A DNA stretch of 35,115 bases from NCBI GenBank assembly GCA_022825595.1, contig JAJDWM010000743.1:1-35115 (forward strand), given 5' to 3'. Position 1 is the stretch's first letter. Every line of letters begins with the position of its first letter. Of the stretch, positions 16,582 through 25,226 are shown piece by piece. Under the pieces are notes generated by a model. That model saw nothing but the letters and a program-made list of their open reading frames with translations, did not search any database and was not told the origin of the DNA. This stretch comes from Bryobacterales bacterium (GTDB lineage: Bacteria; Acidobacteriota; Terriglobia; Bryobacterales; UBA6623). A program made the position numbers and the translations under genes.

Positions 16582-18015
16582 ATGGGGCCTGCCTTGCCAG
16601 TCCTCTCAAGGCGCGCGATGCTCCGCCGCACGGCCTTGGGGTTCGGCTCGCTAGGGCTCGCTGCGCTGCTGCACGAGAGCGCCCAAGCCGACGCGGCCAG
16701 CGGCGAGGGCCCCTTGGCCGTCCGCACGCCGCACTTTCCGGCGCGGGCCAAGCGCGCCATCTTCCTGTTCATGCACGGAGGCGTCTCGCACGTAGACACG
16801 TTCGACCCGAAGCCGCTGTTGGAGCGCGACCGCGGCAAGCCGCTGCCCATCAAGCGCGGGCTGACCTTCAATCCGGGCCAGGCGGGGGGCCTGATGCCCT
16901 CGCCGTGGAGATTCGAGCCGCGCGGCCAGAGCGGGACTCCCGTCAGCGAACTGTTCCCGGAGATCGCGCGCTGCGCCGACGACCTGTGCGTGATTCGCTC
17001 CATGGTCGGGGAAGGCGTCGACCACGGAGCCGCGATGCTGCAGCTGTTCACCGGGACGTTCTCGTTCTCGCGACCGAGCCTCGGGGCATGGACACTCTAC
17101 GGACTGGGCACGGAGAACCAGAACCTCCCCGGCTTCGTGACCATCAAGCCCACGCAGTGGCAGGGCGGCGACAAGCTCTTCGCGGCGAGCTTCCTCCCCG
17201 GCGTCTACCAAGGCACTCCGATCGGCTCGTCGCCGATGGCCGTCGACGACATCATCGAGAGTCCCGTGAAACACGTCCTGCCGCGGGGGGACAGCCCGCG
17301 CGGCCAGCGCCTCGAGCTCGAATTCCTGCGCGAGATGAACCGGCGGCACGCCGAGGACCGCAGGCTGGATCCGCGGCTGGAGGCCCGGATCCAAGCCTTC
17401 GAGCTGGCCTTCCGCATGCAGGCCGAGGCGCCTGAAGCCTTCGACATCTCGGGCGAGACCGAGGCTACCCGCAGGCTCTACGGACTCGACGAGGAAGTCA
17501 CGCGCGACTTCGGATGGCAGTGCCTGCTGGCCCGCAGGCTGAGCGAGCGCGGCGTGCGCATGGTCCAGGCTACCCATTCCGGCGTGGAGGAGAAGTGGGA
17601 CCACCACGGCGACATCCTGCGTCTGCACCCGATCCGCGCGCGTGAGGTGGACAGGCCGATCGCGGGCCTCATCAGGGACCTGAAGGGCCGCGGCCTGCTT
17701 GAGGAGACGCTGGTGGTGTGGGGCACGGAGTTCGGTCGCACGCCCTTCTCCGAAGGATCGGACGGGCGCGACCACAACCCCTACGGGTTCTCGGTCTTCA
17801 TGGCCGGAGGGGGCGTCAAGGCCGGCAGCGTGTACGGGGCCACGGACGAGTTCGGCTACCACGCTGTCGAGGACCGCATGCACATCCACGACCTGCACGC
17901 GACCGTGCTGCACCTGATGGGCCTGGACCACGAGCGGCTGACCTACCGCCACAGCGGCCGGGAGTTCCGCCTGACGGACGTGGCAGGCCGCGTGGCCCGC
18001 AAAGTCCTGGCCTGA
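16582..18015 (+). CDS. DUF1501 family exported protein
   Basis: A 477-residue protein of the DUF1501 family, related in fold to sulfatases and alkaline phosphatases and usually paired with DUF1549/DUF1553 proteins. The N-terminus has a twin-arginine-type signal (S-R-R-A-M-L-R-R-T-A-L-G-F). Family motifs visible are F-L-F-M-H-G-G-V-S-H-V-D-T-F-D-P-K, D-H-G-A-A-M-L, W-D-H-H-G-D-I-L, W-G-T-E-F-G-R-T-P and G-R-D-H-N-P-Y-G-F. ATG 16582 is used; in-frame GTGs at 16573 and 16579 are alternatives. A TAGGGT hexamer at 16567-16572 lies 6 bases before GTG 16579. Its biochemical activity is unknown; the metal-ligand-like histidines and aspartates suggest hydrolase ancestry. Confidence 0.92.
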   Translation: MGPALPVLSRRAMLRRTALGFGSLGLAALLHESAQADAASGEGPLAVRTPHFPARAKRAIFLFMHGGVSHVDTFDPKPLLERDRGKPLPIKRGLTFNPGQAGGLMPSPWRFEPRGQSGTPVSELFPEIARCADDLCVIRSMVGEGVDHGAAMLQLFTGTFSFSRPSLGAWTLYGLGTENQNLPGFVTIKPTQWQGGDKLFAASFLPGVYQGTPIGSSPMAVDDIIESPVKHVLPRGDSPRGQRLELEFLREMNRRHAEDRRLDPRLEARIQAFELAFRMQAEAPEAFDISGETEATRRLYGLDEEVTRDFGWQCLLARRLSERGVRMVQATHSGVEEKWDHHGDILRLHPIRAREVDRPIAGLIRDLKGRGLLEETLVVWGTEFGRTPFSEGSDGRDHNPYGFSVFMAGGGVKAGSVYGATDEFGYHAVEDRMHIHDLHATVLHLMGLDHERLTYRHSGREFRLTDVAGRVARKVLA

Positions 18016-18024
18016 CCCGCCCCC

Positions 18025-19734
18025 TCAGCCCTGCTCCCGGATCTCGGCCAGGGCGAAGCCGCGGATGCGCCGTTTGTCGAACTTTCCGGTCGCGATGCGC
18101 GGCAGCGGCGCCTGTGAGACCAGGATGTGAGCGGGGACCTCGAATCGCGCGACCCGTTCCCCGAGCGCGTCCCGCAAGGATGGCCCTGAGACGTCCGCTC
18201 CCGGGCGTGGCACGACCACCGCCGCCAGCTCCTCCCCCAAGCGGTCGTCGGGGATGCCGAGAGCCACGGCCTCGGCCACGCCCTGGCAGCGGTGCAGGGC
18301 GTCCTCGACCCGTAGGCAGCTGATGTTCTCGCCGCCCCTGATAACGATGTCCTTGATCCTGTCAACGAAGTGGACGAACCCCTCGCCGTCCTCGAAGGCC
18401 AGATCGCCGGTCCGGAACCAGCCGTCCCGGAAGGCCCTGCGATTAGCGCCGGGCCTGTTCCAGTACCTCCGCACGACCGGCGTTCCGCGCACCCAGACCT
18501 CGCCCGTTTCGCCGCGAGAAAGCTCTGCGCCATCCTCAGGACGGGCTATGCGCATGTCCATCAGAACGGAACGGCGGCCGCTGCTCGTCGGCACGCGCAA
18601 GTAGTCCGATCCGGCGATCTGCGTGCCGATCGCATTCGTCTCGGTCATGCCCCAGCCCGTGCTGGGCAGGGCATTGCGGAATGTCTCGGCGATCGCAGCC
18701 ACCTGGCTCACAGGCCGGTGGGAGCCTCCCCCGCCGACGTACAGCAGGCTCGGCAGGTCCCGGCGCAGGCTGGCCGCCTCCCGGACCAGGTCGCCGGTCA
18801 CCGTGGGAACGGAAATGAAGTGCGTGATGCGCTCGCCGTCAATCAGGTCGACGGCATGGCTGGGGTCCCACTTGCGCATCAGGGTAAGGCGCCGACCGTA
18901 GCGAAGACCCGTGAGCATGCAGACGTGGCAGGCCGTCACGTGGAAGAACGGGATCGTCACCAGCATGCGCTGCTGCGCATCGAACGGCTCGTTCACCACG
19001 GGCAGGCCCTGAAGGGCGGCCTGCGCGCGGTTCTCGATTTCCCACGCCATCAGGGCGTGCACAACGTTCCGGTGCGTCGAAACGGCGCCCTTGGGGCCGC
19101 CGGTCGACCCGGACGTGTACAGCATCATGCAGTTGTCGTCCGGCCCCACAGGCGGGTGCGGCAGCGGGCCGGAGCGCGACGCGGCCAAGGCGTCGCCCCA
19201 CGGCACGACGCGCCCGGACCGAAGCTCCGGGCAGCGCACGCCGATCGCCCGCACACCGAGGCCGGGCAAGTCCTCCTCGACACGGGCAAGCCGATCCCGG
19301 TCCGCGATCAGGACGGAAGCGCCGCAATTCTGCAGGCCGTCGGCGATCTCGTCGGCGCTCCACCAGCCGTTCAGCGAGACCGAGATCGCGCCCAGCGCCA
19401 TCGGGGCGAAGAGGGCCGCCGGCCATTCGGGCAGGTTTCGCATGCACACGGCAACGCGGTCGCCGCGGCGCACTCCAAGCCTCGCTAGAGCGCGCGCCAG
19501 CCTGGATGTCTGGTCGAGGACGTCGCCGAAGGTGTACGCCTCGCCCCGGTACCGAATGTACTCCAGCCCCGCAAAGCTCTCGGTCGCGGCAAGCAGGTCC
19601 AGCAGCGTGGACGGCGCGCCCCGGACGACCCGGTCGACGCCTCCCCCCGGCAGTGAGAGCTCACGGAGCTCATGAGAACCCCCCGCGCCTGTGAGGCGGT
19701 CAAGCTGCCGCAATCGGGCGAACTCGCGCGTCAC
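18025..19734 (-). CDS. AMP-binding acyl-CoA synthetase
   Basis: A 569-residue member of the ANL superfamily that adenylates a carboxylic acid and transfers it to CoA. The P-loop motif is L-Y-T-S-G-S-T-G-G-P-K-G. Further motifs are G-W-G-M-T-E-T-N, D-G-W-F-R-T-G-D, D-R-I-K-D-I-V-I-R-G-G-E-N and the C-terminal A-T-G-K-F-D-K-R with the catalytic lysine. The overall pattern is that of medium/long-chain or aryl acyl-CoA ligases; the substrate cannot be assigned. GTG 19734 is supported by GGGAGG about 10 bases upstream. It is the last gene of a minus-strand run with the FAH-family gene 60 bases upstream, which could supply or use a carboxylate; that link is inference. Confidence 0.93.
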   Translation of the reverse strand: MTREFARLRQLDRLTGAGGSHELRELSLPGGGVDRVVRGAPSTLLDLLAATESFAGLEYIRYRGEAYTFGDVLDQTSRLARALARLGVRRGDRVAVCMRNLPEWPAALFAPMALGAISVSLNGWWSADEIADGLQNCGASVLIADRDRLARVEEDLPGLGVRAIGVRCPELRSGRVVPWGDALAASRSGPLPHPPVGPDDNCMMLYTSGSTGGPKGAVSTHRNVVHALMAWEIENRAQAALQGLPVVNEPFDAQQRMLVTIPFFHVTACHVCMLTGLRYGRRLTLMRKWDPSHAVDLIDGERITHFISVPTVTGDLVREAASLRRDLPSLLYVGGGGSHRPVSQVAAIAETFRNALPSTGWGMTETNAIGTQIAGSDYLRVPTSSGRRSVLMDMRIARPEDGAELSRGETGEVWVRGTPVVRRYWNRPGANRRAFRDGWFRTGDLAFEDGEGFVHFVDRIKDIVIRGGENISCLRVEDALHRCQGVAEAVALGIPDDRLGEELAAVVVPRPGADVSGPSLRDALGERVARFEVPAHILVSQAPLPRIATGKFDKRRIRGFALAEIREQG

Positions 19735-19794
19735 CGTGCGCCAGCCTCCCGTGCGCAGCGCGTGGCAAAGCCGCCCGGGTCCGGCGCGGCGCCC

Positions 19795-20655
19795 TCAAGC
19801 GGTGGCCGGCTCGTCCTCGACAACGTTCGACAGCGTCCCAATGCGCGAGATCTCGATTTCGATACGGTCCCCCGGCTTGAGGAAGACGGGCGGGTTGCGC
19901 GCCTTGCCGACCCCTCCCGTCGTGCCGGTGGAGATGACATCCCCGGGCCGCAGCGGAAAGATCCGCGAAATGTACTCGATGAGGTCGGGCACGTCGAAGA
20001 GCAGGTCCCTGGTCGGCGCCATCTGCATGACCTCCCCGTTCAGCCGTGTCTCCAGCCGCAGGTCGCCCGGATCCGGAATCTCGTCACACGTCACCAGCCA
20101 AGGCCCGAAGGCGCCGGAACGCCAGAAGTTCTTCCCGGCAGTGAACTGCGAGGTGTGCGCCTGATAATCCCGGATCGATCCGTCGTTGTAGCAGCTGTAG
20201 CCTGCCACGTAGCCTAGAGCCGCATCCCTGCGGACGTGGCGTCCCTGGCGGCCGATCACGACCGCAAGCTCGCCTTCGAAGTCATGCTGGCGCGAGAGCT
20301 TAGGACGTACGATCGCCTCCTCGTGGCCCACATGCGAGTCCGGAAAGCGCGTGAACAGCGTCGGATAGGCCGGCGGCTGGCGGCCTGTCTCCTCAATGTG
20401 GGACCGATAGTTCAGGCCTACGCACAAGATCCGCCCAGGGCTCGGCACGGGAGGCTGCAGCACCACGTCCGCGATCGCGTGGTCGGGTCCGAGCCCGGTC
20501 GCCAGCTCCCGCAGCCTTTCCAGCGCTCCATGGCGCAGCACGGACAGCAGGTCTGGCCAGAGGCGACCGTGGCGAACTCCAAGGTCGACAATCCCGCCGC
20601 CGGCCAGGGCGCCGTAGCTGCGGGACTCGCCTAGCCGGAAACTGGCCAGCTTCAC
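19795..20655 (-). CDS. Fumarylacetoacetate hydrolase (FAH) family protein
   Basis: A 286-residue cytosolic enzyme of the FAH family, whose members hydrolyse, decarboxylate or isomerise beta-keto acids in aromatic and sugar-acid catabolism. It shows L-C-V-G-L-N-Y-R-S-H, the metal-ligand F-E-G-E-L-A-V-V-I-G, S-C-Y-N-D-G-S-I-R-D-Y-Q, T-A-G-K-N-F-W-R-S and I-S-T-G-T-T-G-G-V-G. GTG 20655 is taken as the start because the family N-terminus (V-K-L-A-S-F) begins there. The frame stays open to 20943 only by overlapping the ammonium transporter. It is 47 bases behind that transporter and ahead of the acyl-CoA synthetase. The exact reaction is unresolved. Confidence 0.92.
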   Translation of the reverse strand: MKLASFRLGESRSYGALAGGGIVDLGVRHGRLWPDLLSVLRHGALERLRELATGLGPDHAIADVVLQPPVPSPGRILCVGLNYRSHIEETGRQPPAYPTLFTRFPDSHVGHEEAIVRPKLSRQHDFEGELAVVIGRQGRHVRRDAALGYVAGYSCYNDGSIRDYQAHTSQFTAGKNFWRSGAFGPWLVTCDEIPDPGDLRLETRLNGEVMQMAPTRDLLFDVPDLIEYISRIFPLRPGDVISTGTTGGVGKARNPPVFLKPGDRIEIEISRIGTLSNVVEDEPATA

Positions 20656-20702
20656 CGCTCGCAGGCCGCCCGCCGCGCCGCCCAGCCCTTCCCGGCCCCG
20701 GC

Positions 20703-22103
20703 TCAGTCCTCCTCGGGGTAGAGGACAAACTCCGGATAGGCCTCGATGCCCAGTTCCCCGACGTCCTGGCCGTGGGCCTCGACGCCCGCGGAGACGCGTG
20801 CGCCCATCGTGTGCTTGAGCCCGAGCCAGAACAGCATCGAGAGGCCGAACGCATACGCAGCAATCGCCAGAATCCCGACGAGCTGCACGACAAGATCGCC
20901 GCCGGCCGCAATGCAGACGGCGAGCGTGCCCCACACGCCGCAAATCAGGTGGGCCGGAACGGCGCCCACCACATCGTCAACCTTCATCTGCTCGAGGAAC
21001 TTCATACCGGCCACGCACAGCACGCCGCCGACGGCTCCGATGACCACCGCCCAGTAGTGCTCCGTGATGTCCGGGGCAGCGGTGATCGACACCAGCCCGG
21101 CGATCGTGCCGTTAAGCCCGGCCATCAGGTCGACCCTGCCCAGGATCGGCCGCGACACGAGGATGGCGGTGAGCACTCCGGCGGCCGCCGCGAGGTTGGT
21201 GTTCGCGAAGATGTTGCTGACGGCCACGGCGTCGACCGCACCGCCAAGGGCCAGCTGGGACCCGCCGTTGAAGCCGAACCAGCCCAGCCAGAGGATGAAC
21301 ACGCCGAGGGTGACGCCGGGCACGTTCGACGGTGGCGTGGCCTTGACGCTCCCATCGGTCCGGAACTTCCCCTTGCGTGGCCCTACCACGAGTGCGCCAG
21401 CAAGGGCAGCCCAGCCTCCCGTGCTGTGGACGATGGTCGATCCGGCAAAGTCCATGAAGCCCATTTCGGCGAGCCAGCCGCCGCCCCACGTCCAAGCGCC
21501 GATGACGGGGTAGATGAAGGCCGTCATGACCGCGACGAACACGAAGAACGACCAGAGCTTGACCCGCTCGGCTAACGTGCCTGACACGATCGAGGCGGTC
21601 GTGGCGACGAAGACCATCTGGAAGAACCACATGGACATCTGTGCCGCACCGGTCCCGAGGACCGCCTCCGCAGCCCCCTCCTGGCCGCCCAAGAGGCCGA
21701 CCTCGTCCGCCGTCGTGCCGAACAGCAAGCGGACCTGTCCGAGCCAGCCGCCCGCTTCGACGCCGGTGTACATCAGGTTGTAGCCGATCAGGTAGAAAGT
21801 CAGTCCCGCGATTGAGTAGAGGCCGATGTTCTTCAGGCAGATCATCGAGGCGTTCTTCGTTCGCACGGACCCGGCCTCCAGCATCGTGAACCCAGCCGCC
21901 ATCCACATCACCAAGGCGCCCCAGATCAAGAATGCGAATGTGTTCAGCACGAACTGGGACTCGCCGTCGACGGCCGCGCGGGCCTCCACAGGTGCGGCTG
22001 CCAGCGCCGTGAGCAGCGCGGCGGCGACTCCAGCAGCGCGGGCCAGCCGGCGCATCGAGCCCCAAGCCAACGTGAGCAGTCGATAGGTCGTTCCTTCGTT
22101 CAT
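20703..22103 (-). CDS. amt: Ammonium transporter (Amt family)
   Basis: A 466-residue inner-membrane ammonium channel/transporter. A cleavable signal-like segment (L-L-T-A-L-A-A-A-P-V-E-A-R-A) precedes about 11 membrane helices. Conserved blocks include F-T-M-L-E-A-G-S-V-R-T-K-N, the first pore histidine in S-T-I-V-H-S-T-G-G-W-A-A-L, L-G-W-F-G-F-N-G-G-S, and the second pore histidine region P-A-H-L-I-C-G-V-W-G-T-L-A. ATG 22103 is chosen because AGGAGG lies 7 bases upstream; the frame is open to 22145 without such support. No glnK/PII gene accompanies it, unlike many amt loci. Confidence 0.95.
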   Translation of the reverse strand: MNEGTTYRLLTLAWGSMRRLARAAGVAAALLTALAAAPVEARAAVDGESQFVLNTFAFLIWGALVMWMAAGFTMLEAGSVRTKNASMICLKNIGLYSIAGLTFYLIGYNLMYTGVEAGGWLGQVRLLFGTTADEVGLLGGQEGAAEAVLGTGAAQMSMWFFQMVFVATTASIVSGTLAERVKLWSFFVFVAVMTAFIYPVIGAWTWGGGWLAEMGFMDFAGSTIVHSTGGWAALAGALVVGPRKGKFRTDGSVKATPPSNVPGVTLGVFILWLGWFGFNGGSQLALGGAVDAVAVSNIFANTNLAAAAGVLTAILVSRPILGRVDLMAGLNGTIAGLVSITAAPDITEHYWAVVIGAVGGVLCVAGMKFLEQMKVDDVVGAVPAHLICGVWGTLAVCIAAGGDLVVQLVGILAIAAYAFGLSMLFWLGLKHTMGARVSAGVEAHGQDVGELGIEAYPEFVLYPEED

Positions 22104-22439
22104 CGATGTCCTCCTGCTTCCATTCGATCCCACGGTGCCCGCCAACGCGGCGGCGGAAAGAACATGGTCGCCTAGACTTTAGCAATCATTGCCGACGCGA
22201 GCGGGCGGCCGTTCTCTCCGCACAGCTGACAGCGGCCCGGCAACGGCCGCCCAAGACGGCGGCCCCCCAGCAGTGCGGCGCGGGCCCGGCAATGTTAGCA
22301 TCCTATAAGCAGCGAGCCGGAAGATGCGCGCCCGCACAGACCTTGCACGAAACCGGGTCGGCCAGCCTGCCTTTCCGAAGGGAGCACGCCCGCCCGCCAG
22401 TTCCGCGCCCATCAACCAATCCTTCGCCATGAGGTAGCC
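22104..22439. promoter_or_regulatory. Divergent control region between amt and the signalling operon
   Basis: This 336-base gap should hold promoters for both directions. On the minus strand, TAAAGT (plus-strand 22176-22181) is a plausible -10 for amt. Beside it is an odd palindrome GCAAT-C-ATTGC (22182-22192). A related GGCAATG-TT stretch lies in the opposite orientation at 22288-22296, followed by TATAAG at 22304-22309, a possible -10 for the plus-strand operon. The paired GGCAATG sites could bind a common regulator. No sigma-54 GG-N10-GC spacing was found for amt. Confidence 0.3.
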
Positions 22440-23624
22440 TTGGTCAGACGATCAGTCACTTTGTCCGCCAAACCCCACCGAATTCTGGTGGTCGACGACG
22501 AACCGGACTTGGAGCGCCTCGTGCGCCAGCGCATGCGCCGCGACGTCCGCGCCGGCCGGTACGTGCTGGACTTCGCCCGAAACGGGATCGAGGCCCTCGA
22601 GAAGCTCAAGAGAGAGGACGCCTTCGACATGGTCCTCTCGGACATCAACATGCCGCTCATGGACGGGCTGACCCTGCTGCAGCAGATCCCGAACGTCAGC
22701 CCGGACGTGCGAGCCGTCATCGTGTCGGCCTACGGCGACATGCGCAACATCCGCATCGCGATGAACCGCGGCGCTTTCGACTTCATCACGAAGCCGATCG
22801 ACTTCAAAGACCTGCGCGTCACAATCGCGCGCACGCTGAAGAACTTGGAGGAATGGCGAGAGGCACTCCGGTCCCGTGACCGATTGGTCGTGCTGGAGAA
22901 CGAGCTGGAGGTGGCGCGCAGAATGCAGAAGTCGATTCTGCCCACCGAGTTCCCAGATCACCCGGGTGTGGGAATCTACGCCAATATGCAGCCCGCCCGG
23001 GCAATAGGCGGAGACTTCTACGACGTGGCCAACCTTAGTGGCGGACAGTTCGGCGTCGCAATCGCCGATGTTTCCGGCAAGGGGATTCCAGCGGCCCTGT
23101 TCATGATGTCCAGCCGAACACTCCTTAAGGGAGCGGCCGTCGGCGGATCCACCTCTGCCGAAGTGCTTCAGGAGACGAATCGGGTCCTGAGCCGCGACAA
23201 TGCATCCATGATGTTCGTCACGCTGCTCTACGCGGTGTGCGACGCGGCCACTGGGGAGTTCAGCTATGCCTCCGGCGGACACGAACCGCCGCTGCTGGTG
23301 CGGGCCGACGGAGAGTGCAACTTCCTCCCCCTGACGGACGGTCTCGCCTTGGGGGTGATGGAAGACTTCGATTACTCGGCGAGCCGCGCGCGGCTCGAGC
23401 CCGGCGACACCATGGTGCTGTACACCGACGGCGTCACGGACGCGCAGAACCAGGCAGGCGAGCACTTCGGCGCGGAACGTCTGTGGGACCTCTTCAACGA
23501 CGCGCCGCCCGCCGATGAGAAGGACGCCGTCGATCGAATCTTCGGCGCCGTCCGAGAGTTCTCCACGCATGCGGAGCAGTTCGACGACATCACGTGCGTT
23601 GCGGTCTCCCGGAGGGCCTGCTGA
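22440..23624 (+). CDS. Response regulator with SpoIIE/PP2C phosphatase domain
   Basis: A 394-residue cytosolic protein with an N-terminal receiver domain (residues about 13-130) and a C-terminal PPM-type SpoIIE phosphatase domain (about 165-394). The receiver has V-D-D-E-P, the phospho-acceptor Asp68 in L-S-D-I-N-M-P and the conserved lysine in T-K-P-I-D-F. The phosphatase has R-A-I-G-G-D-F-Y-D, A-D-V-S-G-K-G-I-P-A-A, S-G-G-H-E-P-P, Y-T-D-G-V-T-D-A and Q-F-D-D-I-T. Such proteins dephosphorylate STAS-domain antagonists in partner-switching pathways under receiver control. The start is TTG 22440 with GAGG just upstream, only moderately sure. It is the first gene of a four-gene operon; the kinase at 25227 is its likely donor, and the two STAS proteins at 27431 and 27907 its likely substrates. 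Confidence 0.94.
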   Translation: MVRRSVTLSAKPHRILVVDDEPDLERLVRQRMRRDVRAGRYVLDFARNGIEALEKLKREDAFDMVLSDINMPLMDGLTLLQQIPNVSPDVRAVIVSAYGDMRNIRIAMNRGAFDFITKPIDFKDLRVTIARTLKNLEEWREALRSRDRLVVLENELEVARRMQKSILPTEFPDHPGVGIYANMQPARAIGGDFYDVANLSGGQFGVAIADVSGKGIPAALFMMSSRTLLKGAAVGGSTSAEVLQETNRVLSRDNASMMFVTLLYAVCDAATGEFSYASGGHEPPLLVRADGECNFLPLTDGLALGVMEDFDYSASRARLEPGDTMVLYTDGVTDAQNQAGEHFGAERLWDLFNDAPPADEKDAVDRIFGAVREFSTHAEQFDDITCVAVSRRAC

Positions 23625-23626
23625 CC

Positions 23627-24043
23627 GTGGCCGCGACCATCAAGCTGACGCTGCCAACGCAGATCTCCGCGCTACGGCAGATGGAGGAGGCGGTGGAAGC
23701 CTTCGGCGCGCAGGAGGACTGGCCCCCTCGGCTGGCGTTCCAGATGCAGCTTGTCCTCGAAGAGCTGGCATCCAACGTCATCCGCCACGGCTTCGGGGAA
23801 GAGGGGCACGAGTTCGAGATCTCAGTCTCCTCGGATCCGGAGGCGGTCACCGTCGAAGTCGTCGATGCCGCGCCACCGTACAACCCGATCACGGAGACCC
23901 CGGAACCGGATTTGGACGCAGAGTTGGAAGACCGCCAGATCGGCGGGCTCGGCGTGTTCCTGGTACGCGACGTGGCGGATGAGATGAGCTACCGCCGAGA
24001 GGACGGCAAGAACCGCCTGGTCATCGTCAAGCGGAGGGATTGA
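23627..24043 (+). CDS. RsbW-like anti-sigma/serine kinase ATPase
   Basis: A 138-residue GHKL ATPase of the RsbW/SpoIIAB-like HATPase_c_2 type. These proteins phosphorylate STAS antagonists and bind or release a sigma factor or other output. The N-box is L-V-L-E-E-L-A-S-N-V-I-R-H-G-F. The G1 region reads V-D-A-A-P-P-Y-N-P, and G2 reads G-G-L-G-V-F-L-V-R-D-V-A-D. GTG 23627 starts two bases after the previous stop, with GGAGGG upstream in the preceding gene; longer in-frame starts overlap the phosphatase gene. It overlaps the following gene by one base (TGATG), so it is translationally coupled. No sigma-factor gene is present in the window, so the target is unknown. Confidence 0.9.
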   Translation: MAATIKLTLPTQISALRQMEEAVEAFGAQEDWPPRLAFQMQLVLEELASNVIRHGFGEEGHEFEISVSSDPEAVTVEVVDAAPPYNPITETPEPDLDAELEDRQIGGLGVFLVRDVADEMSYRREDGKNRLVIVKRRD

Positions 24044-25218
24044 TGCGGCGCTGCTGGCTCGCGGCGCTGGTGTGGGCGCTGGCCTGGGGTCCTGAGGGCG
24101 GGGGCATCGCCCGTGCGCAGGACGACGGCGTCACCGAGGACTCCATCCTCTTCGGACAGTCGGCGGCTTTTAGCGGGCCCACGGGACTGCTGGGAACGGA
24201 CTACCGGGCAGGTGTGCTCGCCGCCTTTGCCGAAGCCAACGCCCGCGGGGGCGTCCACGGGCGACGGCTTGATCTGCTCTCGCTGGACGACGGCTATGAG
24301 CCCGAAGAGGCGATCAACAACACCCACAGGCTGCTCGACGAGGAGCGCGTCTTTGCCCTGATCGCCTACGTGGGTTCGCCGACTGCGCGCGCCACCGTCC
24401 CCATCGCGGCCGCCCAGGACGTGCCCTTCGTCGCCCCGCTCACTGGGGCGGCGTTCCTGCGCGACGAGCAATGGACGAACGTCGTCAACCTGAGGGCCTC
24501 GTATGCCCAAGAAATGGCCGAGATCGTGGAGAGGCTAGTCCTAGATTTGGGCATCGTGCGGATCGGAGTGCTCTACCAGGACGATTCGTTCGGCCTTGCA
24601 GGCCTGACGGGAGTGGAGGACGCGCTCGCCAAGAGAGGGCTGGCGACGGTCGCGCGCGCCGTGTACCCGCGCAACACCTCGGCGATCAAGACGGGCGTTC
24701 TAGAGCTGCGCGAGGCCGACCCCCAGGCCGTCCTGCTGATCGGCGCCTACAGCCCGGTCGCGACGGCAGTCGCCTGGTCACGCCACCTCGGCATGGATGC
24801 CGTGTTCGCTACCACGTCATTCGTCGGAGGGAACGCCCTTATCGACCGGTTGCGCAGCTTCGGGCAGTTCGGGCTCTACGTCACCCAGGTCATTCCTTCG
24901 CCAACGTCCGACTCGCTCGCGGCGCGGCAGTACCGGCGGGCGATGGCGGCCCACTCATCCGGCGTAAAGCCGGGATTCGTGTCCTTCGAAGGCTATCTGG
25001 CGGGACGGCTCGCAATTGAGGGTCTGGAACGCTCGGGACAGGCGGTTGACCGCGTGGTGTTCCTTGAAAACCTGCTGGACGGCGAGCCATTCAACCTGGG
25101 AGGTGTCCGGCTGAGCTTCTCTGCGCGCCGCAACCAAGGCTCGGACCGGGTGTATGTCAACCTGATCGCGGAGAATGGGCAGATCCGCACGGTCCAGACA
25201 CTGGCGGAGGATCCCTAG
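24043..25218 (+). CDS. Periplasmic substrate-binding protein (branched-chain amino-acid type, Peripla_BP_6)
   Basis: A 391-residue exported type I periplasmic binding protein. It has a Sec signal peptide (hydrophobic W-L-A-A-L-V-W-A-L-A-W, cleaved near A-R-A-Q). The fold then shows I-L-F-G-Q-S-A-A-F-S-G-P-T-G-L-L-G, typical of Leu/Ile/Val-type binding proteins, plus N-T-H-R-L-L and V-R-I-G-V-L-Y-Q-D-D-S-F-G. ATG 24043 has GGAGGG about 4 bases upstream and overlaps the preceding stop. No permease or ABC ATPase gene lies nearby; it is instead sandwiched between an anti-sigma ATPase and a membrane sensor kinase 8 bases downstream. It is therefore more likely a ligand receptor for that kinase than a transport component. 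The ligand is unknown. Confidence 0.92.
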   Translation: MRRCWLAALVWALAWGPEGGGIARAQDDGVTEDSILFGQSAAFSGPTGLLGTDYRAGVLAAFAEANARGGVHGRRLDLLSLDDGYEPEEAINNTHRLLDEERVFALIAYVGSPTARATVPIAAAQDVPFVAPLTGAAFLRDEQWTNVVNLRASYAQEMAEIVERLVLDLGIVRIGVLYQDDSFGLAGLTGVEDALAKRGLATVARAVYPRNTSAIKTGVLELREADPQAVLLIGAYSPVATAVAWSRHLGMDAVFATTSFVGGNALIDRLRSFGQFGLYVTQVIPSPTSDSLAARQYRRAMAAHSSGVKPGFVSFEGYLAGRLAIEGLERSGQAVDRVVFLENLLDGEPFNLGGVRLSFSARRNQGSDRVYVNLIAENGQIRTVQTLAEDP

Positions 25219-25226
25219 GCCGACCG

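Noticed and set aside
16651-17952. 433-codon minus-strand open frame
   Set aside because: Antisense to the DUF1501 gene and without recognisable domains.
22104-22200. Sigma-54 promoter for the ammonium transporter
   Set aside because: A GG…GC pair is present near 22182-22194 but with 8 rather than 10 bases between, so it does not fit the -24/-12 element.
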